Source: CBDFGQ01 sp965247295 (GTDB taxonomy: Bacteria; Chloroflexota; Dehalococcoidia; Lucifugimonadales; JAGWBF01). From it: a DNA stretch of 64,000 bases. The stretch lies in the NCBI GenBank assembly GCA_965247295.1, contig CBDFGQ010000004.1, forward strand, positions 302,657-366,656, written 5' to 3'. Shown in pieces: positions 15,394 to 22,901 of this stretch. How positions within the stretch are numbered: the first letter of the stretch is position 1; each line of letters starts with the position of its first letter. The translations under genes were made by a program, and so were the position numbers. The notes under the pieces were generated by a model. It had not been told where the DNA came from, did not search any database, and saw only the letters and a program-made list of their open reading frames with translations.

Positions 15394-15909
15394 ATGGGCA
15401 ACGCAGAGCACTTGAATATTACGAAGGAGGGAGTCGAAGCTCTGGAGGCGTGGCAAGTGGAAAACCCGGGCGTGCGACTCGAGCTGTCTCATGGTGATCT
15501 GGCAAAGGTCGACTTGACCAGAGCGCGCTTGGCTGACGCCGACTTAAGTCGAGCAGATCTGACCGGAGCAAACCTCACAGACGCCGATCTCACCGGGGCA
15601 GACCTCACAAGAGCGGATCTGACCATGGCACGCCTAGCAGGGGCTCGTTTGGCTCAGGTCAACCTGTACAGAGCCACATTCACGGCGGCAGATCTCGCAG
15701 GGGCAGACTTCACTGGGGCCAAGTTCGGGTTCACCTGTGTGAGCGACTGTGACATGTTTGTTGCGGAGGGGCTGGGCACGGCCGAACACACCGTACCCAG
15801 CTCTGTCGGCATTGACACGTTGACCCGGACTCTCCGAACAAACCGGGGCCGGTTTACAAAGGAACTTCATAAGTTCTTCAAGGCGCGGGTGTCTCCGAGG
15901 AGTGTCTAA
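15394..15909 (+). CDS. Pentapeptide-repeat protein
   Basis: 171 residues from ATG 15394, with a GAGGACAGG purine run upstream. Residues 1-30 (M-G-N-A-E-H-L-N-I-T-K-E-G-V-E-A-L-E-A-W) form the helical N-cap seen in a widespread pentapeptide family. Residues 32-112 are about 16 uninterrupted A-(D/N)-L-x-x pentads, forming a right-handed quadrilateral beta-helix. The last 50 residues are non-repetitive and basic. In relatives this N-cap/pentapeptide block is often fused to a C-terminal TIR domain; here the TIR domain is the next gene, 17 bases on. The likely role is a scaffold or sensor for the TIR protein, which is inference. Confidence 0.75.
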   Translation: MGNAEHLNITKEGVEALEAWQVENPGVRLELSHGDLAKVDLTRARLADADLSRADLTGANLTDADLTGADLTRADLTMARLAGARLAQVNLYRATFTAADLAGADFTGAKFGFTCVSDCDMFVAEGLGTAEHTVPSSVGIDTLTRTLRTNRGRFTKELHKFFKARVSPRSV

Positions 15910-15926
15910 AGGAGCTGCCCCGCATC

Positions 15927-16379
15927 GTGAAGGCGACCAAATATTATTCGTGCTTTATTGCCTATGGCGGACCCGACCAAGATTTTGCTGCTCGCTTGAA
16001 CAACAGTCTACGAGCGAAGGGGGTAGAGCGGTGGTTCTTCCCGAAGGACGCAATCGCCGGGCGACCCACTCTGGAGGAAGAGCGCAGGGCGAGGATGAAT
16101 GCAGACAAGGTTGTCGTGGTGTGCTCCGGCGCTGGACTCGGCCAACCCGGACTTCTGCGTGAAATCGATGAAACGATTCAGGAGAACCCCCGGAAGCTGA
16201 TTCCGGTCCTAAAGGACGTACAGTGGTTGAGTGATCCCTATCACGTAACACGAGACCACCGTGATTTCAAGCCGTACCTCCGCGACCAAGTCTGGGCAGA
16301 CTTCGACGCGAAATCGTACAGGGTCGCTTTCCCGGACCTGTTGGCTGGGCTATCTAAGCGATGGCCGTCTAGGCAATAG
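15927..16379 (+). CDS. TIR-domain protein, putative NAD-consuming immune effector
   Basis: 150 residues from GTG 15927; AAAGGAG overlaps the preceding stop but sits 12 bases away, so translation is probably coupled. Nearly the whole protein is one TIR domain: strand A Y-Y-S-C-F-I-A-Y-G-G, the helix F-A-A-R-L-N-N-S-L-R-A-K-G-V, then R-W-F-F-P-K-D-A-I-A-G, strand K-V-V-V-V-C-S, and L-L-R-E79-I-D-E, where Glu is expected as the NADase catalytic residue. The BB-loop serine and Asp normally seen as S-x-x-D are G-G-P-D. It probably acts in the cytosol, degrading NAD on infection; that is family knowledge, not seen here. Confidence 0.7.
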   Translation: MKATKYYSCFIAYGGPDQDFAARLNNSLRAKGVERWFFPKDAIAGRPTLEEERRARMNADKVVVVCSGAGLGQPGLLREIDETIQENPRKLIPVLKDVQWLSDPYHVTRDHRDFKPYLRDQVWADFDAKSYRVAFPDLLAGLSKRWPSRQ

Positions 16380-16668
16380 CCCGCTGCTCACAACCAAATT
16401 TCGATGGTTGCCCTCCGTGCGGCCCCGGAAATTGCTGTCATTACTTGAGCACGTCGAGACTGCTCGATGTGACTGACGCTGAGATCAGGACCACTTATTG
16501 TCCGAGTGCACCGGTGATTTCGCCAGTTGGTATCTCATAGATGGGAAACTCAGGGAGCACAGAAACCAAGTCCTTCTGGTGCCCCTTATTTTACCCCGAC
16601 GGTAGATGTGGCGCCAGGGGTCACCGTTTCGGAGCGCCTTCGTTCATGAGTGCTCTTCGTGCCTAGGA
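16380..16668. other. Intergenic between TIR gene and IS256 element
   Basis: No gene or strong terminator is recognised. The stretch ends at the 9-bp target duplication of the IS256 element. Confidence 0.3.
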
Positions 16669-16785
16669 CTTTCTAAAGTAGAGTCCCAGGAAGTGGTGTA
16701 ATAAGAGGGAGAGGGTCTGGAGAAAGAGAGACCACCGCGTCATCCTTAGCGGGCAAAGAAGAAAGCTCGAGAAAGGAGGACAACA

Positions 16786-17997
16786 GTGGTCAAGGAAAGG
16801 ATGGACCTGCTGGAGCTATTGCGCAAGGGGGGAATGGACGGTGACGTGGACTTCCTACGGGAGGCACTGAGAGTGCTGGTAGAGGGGATCATGGATGCGG
16901 AGGTGTCATCGAGGATCGGTGCTGAGTATGGAGAACGCAGCGCTGAGCGGGTGACCCAGCGCAACGGGTATCGGTCCCGGGCGTGGGATACCCGTGTAGG
17001 GACGATGGGTCTGCACATCCCAAAGCTCAGAGAAGGGAGCTACTTCCCGAGCCTGCTGGAGCCACGGCGTCGCAGCGAGCGAGCTCTGCTGGCGGTGATC
17101 CAGCAGGCCTACGTGGAAGGTGTATCCACAAGGCGGGTGGACGATCTGGTCAAGGCCCTGGGGTGTGAGGGTATCTCCAAGAGCCAGGTGTCGCGCATCT
17201 GTCAGGAACTGGACGTGGTGGTGGATGGTTTCATGGGCCGTCCGCTGGACGGTGGACCCTACCCCTACCTGTGGCTGGACGCACTGACCCAGAAGGTCAG
17301 GGAGGCCGGCAGGATCGTCAACGTCAGCGTGGTGGTGGCGATGGCGGTCAATGGCGAGGGCAAGCGGGAGATCATCGGGATGGACGTGGGTACGAGTGAA
17401 GACGGCGCCTTCTGGCTGGCCTTCCTACGCTCGCTGTCCGCCAGGGGCCTCGGCGGGGTGGAACTGGTGGTATCGGACGCTCATCAGGGACTCCGAGGCG
17501 CCATCGCCGCAGTCTTCGGCGGAGCCAGCTGGCAACGGTGCCGCACCCACTTCATGACCAACCTGCTCACTCGGGTCCCCAGGCGCGCCCAGCCATGGGT
17601 AGCCACCATGGTGCGCACCATCTACCAGCAACCCTCCCCCGATGAGGTACACGCCCAGCTCGACAGGGTGACCGATCAACTCCAGAACCGGTTCCCTCAG
17701 GTCGCCTCTCTACTGGACGAGGCCGGACCCGACGTCCTGGCCTTCTCCAACTTCCCACTCGCCCACTGGAAGAAGATCTGGTCCAACAACCCACAGGAGC
17801 GTCTCAACAAGGAGATCCGGCGACGCACCGATGTGGTGGGCATCTTCCCTAACCGGCCGGCCGTGCGCCGCCTCGTTGGCGCCGTCCTGGCTGAGCAGCA
17901 CGACGAATGGGCCGTTGGCCGTCGATACACGACACCCGCGGTCTACAGCATCGACGAAGCTCTACCGGAGGCGGATCTAGAGAAGGCAGTGGCCTAG
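16786..17997 (+). CDS. IS256-family transposase (mutator type)
   Basis: 403 residues from GTG 16786, with AAAGGAGG six bases before. The DDE triad is visible: Asp in Y-L-W-L-D-A-L-T, Asp in V-V-S-D-A-H-Q-G-L, and Glu in N-N-P-Q-E-R-L-N-K-E-I-R-R-R. The typical C-R-T-H-F block (R-C-R-T-H-F-M-T-N-L-L) lies between. Full family length and an intact frame suggest the element may still be active. The stop codon TAG belongs to the CTAG target of MITE copy 3, yet the coding frame is not altered. Confidence 0.92.
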   Translation: MVKERMDLLELLRKGGMDGDVDFLREALRVLVEGIMDAEVSSRIGAEYGERSAERVTQRNGYRSRAWDTRVGTMGLHIPKLREGSYFPSLLEPRRRSERALLAVIQQAYVEGVSTRRVDDLVKALGCEGISKSQVSRICQELDVVVDGFMGRPLDGGPYPYLWLDALTQKVREAGRIVNVSVVVAMAVNGEGKREIIGMDVGTSEDGAFWLAFLRSLSARGLGGVELVVSDAHQGLRGAIAAVFGGASWQRCRTHFMTNLLTRVPRRAQPWVATMVRTIYQQPSPDEVHAQLDRVTDQLQNRFPQVASLLDEAGPDVLAFSNFPLAHWKKIWSNNPQERLNKEIRRRTDVVGIFPNRPAVRRLVGAVLAEQHDEWAVGRRYTTPAVYSIDEALPEADLEKAVA

Positions 17998-18179
17998 CAG
18001 GCTGCTGAAAAACTCTGAGGTCTACTCAGGACTCAAAGCGGGTCGACGATAAGCGACGCCACATTGCGCTTCCTGCACCAATAGCTCTAAACAAACTATG
18101 ATATGACGGATATCGCTGGACTACTTGACGCTCCACCCACCACGTCTGTACGCCTTGCCCTTTTTCCGCAGCCTGCTAG
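17994..18179 (+). mobile_element. 186-bp MITE, copy 3 (at the transposase stop codon)
   Basis: Same orientation and sequence as copy 1, with CTAG at both ends. It inserted at the C-TAG formed by the last base of the penultimate codon and the stop of the IS256 transposase; the duplication leaves the stop intact. It is therefore younger than this IS256 copy. Confidence 0.85.
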
Positions 18180-18414
18180 ACGTGATCAACAGGATGACGT
18201 ACTCTTACACCACCTGACGGGACGTGACCCTTTCTAAATCTGGCCATTCGGCAAATCCCCATGTGCCTTTCGGTCTCCAAGTATCGGCGGACACTCACAT
18301 GCCACCGCATTACTCAATTCATGGTTCGTGCGACTATTTGTTTGACTCCGCTTTAAACGCTGGGTATTATTCCTGATGTCCGCACAGGTGCGATTTCGCC
18401 CTCAAGAGCTCGAA

Positions 18415-18717
18415 ATGAGCAAGCCCCATCTGTTAATTTTACCTGCACTGGCCCTGCTGCTTTCTGCATGTGGCGGCGGTTTGAGTGAGGCTCAGAAGGA
18501 CCATGGCACTGGCGTGGAGCTTCAGCAGCAGGGGAGTTATGAAGAAGCGATAGCTGAGTATGAAGAGGCCATCCGCCACAACCTCCAGCTTGCGCTGACC
18601 TACTACAACCGGGGCGTTGCCTACGCTAACCATGAACAGGTAGCCGAACTCTTTCAAGCCTCAGAAGGTGACGCGCGTCCCATCAAGGCCTTCGTTCAGG
18701 TCACATCGTCAGCATGA
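18415..18717 (+). pseudogene. TPR lipoprotein, truncated
   Basis: ATG 18415 begins M-S-K-P-H-L-L-I-L-P-A-L-A-L-L-L-S-A-C19, a lipoprotein signal. It is followed by a TPR-like helix pair (G-V-E-L-Q-Q-Q-G-S-Y-E-E-A-I-A-E-Y-E-E-A-I, then L-A-L-T-Y-Y-N-R-G-V-A-Y). After residue 75 the TPR pattern breaks into unrelated sequence (V-A-E-L-F-Q-A-S-E-G) and ends at TGA 18717. It is probably a cut-off TPR lipoprotein joined to foreign DNA. The stop overlaps the next start (ATGA), which may be chance. Confidence 0.55.
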
Positions 18718-19826
18718 GCGTCATGACCCGGCGAGAGGAGCATCTGGAAAAGGTGCGGCGGCTGCGCACCTGGCTGCAGGCCCACGACTACCAGGCGGCG
18801 CTCTTGACCTCACAGAATAACTTCTCCTGGATCACTTCTGGCGGAAATGCACACGTCAGCCTGGGTGAAGAGTCCGCCGTCGCGTCTGTCTTGGTTGCCA
18901 TGGACCGTGTAGTGCTGCTCACGGATGTAATAGAGCAGCCTCGTCTTCTCGACGAGGAGCTCGCCGACTTCGATATGGTCCCCGCTATCTGGCCCTGGCA
19001 CGATGGCGGGGGATTAAAAAGGAACCTTCTCCAGTTCAGTGACCCGGCAAAGACTGTGGTAGACAGACCTGGTCTCGGGGCACTCAGGTTTGATCCTCGC
19101 ATATGCGAGGTCCGCTATGCTCTTCTGCCATCGGAGGTGGAGCGATATCGCGACATGGCGCGGGCCTCGGCGCTGGCTGTCGAAACCACATGCCAGGAGA
19201 TAACTCCTGGTATGAGCGAACTGCAGGTGGCGGCTTTGGTCGCCAGGTATTCCCTGGAGCAAAGGATAGCCCCCCTTGTCAACCTGGTAGCGGCGGACGA
19301 GCGTATCAGGTTGTACCAGCACCCTGTTCCGACTGAGAGGCCCGTTCAGAAGTTGTTCATGGTAGCCATGACCGGCAGGAGGCACGGACTGCACGCGTCC
19401 ATCACCCGATTCGTGGCGTTTGGAGAGCTTGGTGCAGAGACATGCCGCCGCCACGAAGCAGTGGTCAGGGTGGACGCCGCCTACATTCTAGGTAGTCGGC
19501 CCGGGAGGGGACTAGACCAGGTCTTGGAGGATGGCCTCAGCCAGTACGCCGCGGAGGGTTTCGCGGACGAGTGGCGGCTGCATCACTAAGGGGGACTCAC
19601 CGGCTATGCTGGGAGGGAGATATTTGCCACGCCCTCCACACCCCATGTACTCGAAGAGAACCAGGCCCTGGCATGGAACCCTTCAATAACTGGGACCAAG
19701 TCCGAAGATACCATCATCGTGGGCGAGGACGGACCTGAAATCTTGTCCCAAACTGGAAGTTGGCCGACGGTTGAGGTGGAGATCGAAGGCAGGAGGGTCC
19801 GGCGGCCGGCGATTCTGGTCCTTTGA
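18714..19826 (+). pseudogene. M24-family (Xaa-Pro peptidase-like) protein with a nonsense codon
   Basis: From ATG 18714 (or 18723, M-T-R-R-E-E-H-L-E-K) a creatinase/prolidase-like N-domain (Y-Q-A-A-L-L-T-S-Q-N-N-F-S-W-I-T) leads to an M24 domain (L-L-P-S-E-V-E-R-Y-R-D-M-A). TAA at 19587-19589 follows D-E-W-R-L-H-H. The same frame then reads G-G-L-T-G-Y-A-G-R-E to TGA 19826, completing a 370-residue protein. CAA-to-TAA is the simplest lesion. Several usual metal ligands are not evident, so even the ancestor may have been a non-metal M24 homologue. It is paralogous to the intact M24 peptidase at 38405. Confidence 0.75.
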
Positions 19827-19985
19827 AGGTTACCCGCATGGCCTTGGAGTCCCTACTCTCCTATCCTGGCCAACGCTTTCTCCACCCTCTTGACCTTCTC
19901 CGCCGACTGAGGTGGACCCCGAAATTCGGACAGGTGGCTAAGAGAGAGTCCCGCTCCTAAAATAGACGGAAACAAGGAGCAGGAC

Positions 19986-20270
19986 ATGAAGCAAACACGT
20001 AAGAAGCACAGCCCAGTCTTCAAGGCCAAAGTGGCTTTGGCGGCGCTACAGGGGGAGCACACCATTGCAGAGCTGGCCAGCCGGTTTGAAGTCCACCCCA
20101 GTCAAATCCATGCCTGAAAGAAAGCCATGGTTCAGGGGGCACCGCACCTCTTTGAAATTGGTGCTGGACGCCAGGAGAAGGACCAGGAGGCCCTCACTGC
20201 CCAGCTCTACCAGCAGATTGGGCAGCCCAAGGTGGAACGGGATTTTTTGTCACGGAGCTCCGGGTTGTGA
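19986..20270 (+). pseudogene. IS3 orfA (HTH) with internal TGA
   Basis: M-K-Q-T-R-K-K-H-S-P-V-F-K-A-K-V-A-L-A-A-L is the standard IS3 OrfA helix-turn-helix start. TGA at 20115-20117 replaces the Trp of H-A-W-K-K seen in copy B, and the frame then continues to TGA 20268. It is inactive. Confidence 0.85.
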
Positions 20271-20947
20271 GCCGGTCCCAACGCCGGGCCATGATCGACC
20301 GGGAAGAACCGAAGCTGTCTCTGGTGCGCCAGTGCGCCTTGCTGGGCCTCAGCCGCTCCTCGTTGTACTACCTGCCAACCGAGGCCGGCGCCGAGGACTT
20401 GGATCTGATGGCCCTTATAGACCGACAGTACCTGAAGACACCTTTCTAAGGCTCCAGAAGGATGACTGCCTGGCTCAGAATCCAGGGACACCAGGTCAAC
20501 CGCAAGCGGGTCCGGCGGCTGATACAAGGCATGGGCCTGGAGGCCATCTACCAGCGCCCCAACACCAGCAAGCCATCCCTTGGGCACAAAGTCCATCCCT
20601 ACCTCCTGAGGGGGCTGGAGATCAACCGGGTCAACCAGGTGTGGGCCACCGACATCACCTACATACCCATGGCCCGGGGCTTCCTCTACTTGGTGGCCAT
20701 CATGGACTGGCACAGCCGGTACGTGCTGGCCTGGCGGCTGTCCAACACCCTGGAGGTAGACTTCTGCGTTGCGACTCTGGAAGAGGCCTTGAACAAGGGC
20801 CGGCCAGAGATCTTCAACACCGACCAGGGCAGCCATGTAGGGTGTCAGCGCAATTGGACACTATTGAGGCCTAGAAAACCGAAGAGGTTGGGGGTGGTAG
20901 AGGCTCCTTCAGAGGGGTAGATTAACCCTAAGTGAAAGGAGTCATAG

Positions 20948-21349
20948 ATGACCCAGGTAGAGGATCAGGCCAGTCAAGCTGAGGAGCGAAGCCAGGAGAC
21001 ACGAAGCTTCGTGCGTCAGGTCCGTGCAGCGACCCGCCGTAAGTATACCCCTGAAGAGAAGATTCGCATCGTCTTGGAGGGGTTCAGACGGGAGACTACC
21101 GTTAATGACCTGTGCCGACGGGAAGGAATCAAACCCCACTCCTACTACGCCTGGACGAAGGGGTTTATGGAAGCTGGGAAGGAGAGGTTGACTCGGGACA
21201 GTGTGCGTGATGCGACCCGGCAAGAGATAGAGCAGCTCAAGCGGGAGAACAGTGAACTGAAGCAGCTGGTGGGTGAGTTGTCCCTGGAGTTGCACCGCTT
21301 CAAAAAAACAGCTCTGCCGCCCCTACACGACAACGGCACCGGCGCATGA
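20948..21349 (+). CDS. Transposase OrfA of nested element
   Basis: 133 residues with R-R-K-Y-T-P-E-E-K-I-R-I-V-L-E-G-F, then C-R-R-E-G-I-K-P-H-S-Y-Y-A-W as a helix-turn-helix. A C-terminal leucine-zipper-like coiled coil follows (E-I-E-Q-L-K-R-E-N-S-E-L-K-Q-L-V). It overlaps orfB by four bases (ATGA), as in IS3-type elements. The frame is intact. Confidence 0.88.
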   Translation: MTQVEDQASQAEERSQETRSFVRQVRAATRRKYTPEEKIRIVLEGFRRETTVNDLCRREGIKPHSYYAWTKGFMEAGKERLTRDSVRDATRQEIEQLKRENSELKQLVGELSLELHRFKKTALPPLHDNGTGA

Positions 21350-22365
21350 GCGTAGTGGAACAATCGAAGGTCGTGGCTGAGGTGGAGCGACATGGTAGAG
21401 GGAAGAACAGGCGACTCAGGGAGCTTGGCATTTCCAGGAGCACGTATTATTGGTGGAGGTGGAGGCACCGGCAGGGTAGTTGGGAGGGTACGGAAGGAAC
21501 TGAGAGGCCCTGGAATCGCCTGCGTCCAGAAGAGGAGGCAGTAGTGCTGGCGGCAGCCCGTGAGATGCCGACCTGGCGAAGCCGGCAGTTGGCGGCTTGG
21601 CTCACCGACCACAGAGGCCTATCGGTCTCCGCCTCCACAGTCTATCGTATCCTGAGACGGGAGGGTCTGGTGAAACGGATCGAATACCAGTTGGCAGCGG
21701 GCAAAGAGTACCAGCACAAGACCACAGGGCCCCACCAGCTGTGGGCCACCGATGCCTCCTACTTCCGTGTAGTGGGATGGGGCTACTACTACCTCGTGAC
21801 GGTGATGGACGACTACTCCCGGTTCATCTTGGCCTGGAAGGTGCAACGGGACATGACGGTCGACTCCCTCATAGAGGTGGTCCAGGAAGCTGTTGACTCT
21901 ACTGGTATGACTGATGTACCTCTGGAGGATCGGACCAAGCTCCTCTCAGATAATGGCTCAGGTTATGTATCGCGGGCCTTCCGCGAGTACATGCGGGTGG
22001 TGGGCATTCGCCACGTCCTGGCAGCACCCTATCACCCTCAGACCAACGGGAAGCTGGAGAGATATCACCGAACCCTCAAAGACGACATTAACCAGGTGCC
22101 ATACGAGGTGGTGGAAGACCTGGAGGCGGCCATCCGGGACTTCGTCGAGTTCTACAACTACCGAAGATATCATCAGGCGCTCAGGGTTGTAACTCCGGCT
22201 GACGTGCTGGAAGGCCGTCTGGAGGCAATTCTAGCCCAGAGGAAGGAGGTACAGCGAGAGACTTTTGACCGGCGGAGGCGGTACAATCAGGAGGTCAGAG
22301 AAACCCTCAAACCAGGAGCTTCTTCACCCCAATCTCTCGGACCCAGAACTGTCCAAAACCGCTGA
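21346..22365 (+). CDS. Transposase OrfB of nested element (integrase core)
   Basis: 339 residues. Visible are an HTH (G-I-S-R-S-T-Y-Y-W-W), the integrase core with Asp in L-W-A-T-D-A-S-Y, Asp in L-L-S-D-N-G-S-G-Y-V-S, and the Glu in H-P-Q-T-N-G-K-L-E-R-Y-H. All three catalytic acids are present and the frame is intact, so the nested element may be functional. Confidence 0.9.
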   Translation: MSVVEQSKVVAEVERHGRGKNRRLRELGISRSTYYWWRWRHRQGSWEGTEGTERPWNRLRPEEEAVVLAAAREMPTWRSRQLAAWLTDHRGLSVSASTVYRILRREGLVKRIEYQLAAGKEYQHKTTGPHQLWATDASYFRVVGWGYYYLVTVMDDYSRFILAWKVQRDMTVDSLIEVVQEAVDSTGMTDVPLEDRTKLLSDNGSGYVSRAFREYMRVVGIRHVLAAPYHPQTNGKLERYHRTLKDDINQVPYEVVEDLEAAIRDFVEFYNYRRYHQALRVVTPADVLEGRLEAILAQRKEVQRETFDRRRRYNQEVRETLKPGASSPQSLGPRTVQNR

Positions 22366-22901
22366 CACCCAACAGGCAGCCAGTTCACCAGCGAGGCCTT
22401 CACCGGCATGCTGCTGGCGCAGGGCATTCAAGTGAGCATGGACGGCAGGGGCCGGTGTATGGACAATGTCTTCGTGGAAAGTCTGTGGCGCAGCATCAAG
22501 TACGAGGAGGGGTACCTGAAGGCATACCAGAATGGGACTGAGGCCAGAAGGGGGATTGGGGCTTATCTGGCTTTCTACAACCAAGAGCGGCCCCATCAGG
22601 CCCTGGGCTATCAGACACCGGGTCAGGTGTTCCAAGCAGTGAGCCCAGAAAGGTGTTTACTGGAACACGCCGGAGCATTATCATCCGAGAGAGGGTCACG
22701 GGACGTTCGCGCGGTAGACTCTCTTATTTTGGCCTCATCGCTGTCCTAACGATGGGCTCCACCTCATGCAAAGCCCAGTGCCTCTAATCCCTCATGGGAC
22801 CCCTGGCCGTTAAGGTTCCAACTGCATTGGGTTGGTCCACAACATAGGGGCGAATATCGTGCGAATCTCATAAATAGAGAACATGCTCTGACTACTAATA
22901 G

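Larger units (their letters stand above)
16678..18229 (+). mobile_element. IS256-family insertion sequence with 9-bp target duplication, carrying a MITE
   Basis: CTTTCTAAA occurs at both flanks (16669-16677 and 18230-18238), a 9-bp target-site duplication of the length expected for IS256. The ends are related inverted repeats: GTAGAGTCCCAGGAAGTGG on the left, and on the right the complement of GGTCACGTCCCGTCAGGTGG, both running into GTGTAA. The element holds one transposase gene and the 186-bp MITE (17994-18179) between the transposase end and the right repeat. Without the MITE it would be 1370 bp. Confidence 0.85.
20836..22375 (+). mobile_element. Two-ORF IS element nested in IS3 copy A, 8-bp target duplication
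   Basis: The ends are TGTAGGGTGTCAGCG and the complement of TGTTGGGTGTCAGCG, both opening with TGT. The octamer GGCAGCCA lies immediately on each side (20828-20835 and 22376-22383). The uninterrupted site in copy B reads GGGCAGCCAGTTC, confirming a single ancestral octamer. The gene layout is IS3-like (orfA/orfB), but eight bases is longer than the 3-5 usual for IS3. Confidence 0.85.
20267..22749 (+). pseudogene. IS3 orfB (DDE integrase core), interrupted
   Basis: The first part (20267-20835) is M-S-R-S-Q-R-R-A-M-I-D, with TAA at 20447 replacing the Tyr of P-F-Y-G-S-R-R. It runs to I-F-N-T-D-Q-G-S and stops at the nested element. The second part resumes at 22376 with S-Q-F-T-S-E-A-F and continues through the catalytic-Glu region (R-G-R-C-M-D-N-V-F-V-E) to TAA 22749. 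It is dead twice over. Confidence 0.85.
19908..22766 (+). mobile_element. IS3-family element, copy A, decayed and split by a nested element
   Basis: The outer ends are inverted repeats starting TGAGGTGGACCCC (left) and TGAGGTGGAGCCC (right, complement), each followed by G-G-A-C-A-G. It carries orfA and orfB closely matching the intact copy B at 27057-28369, but orfB is split by the 1540-bp element at 20836-22375. Confidence 0.85.
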
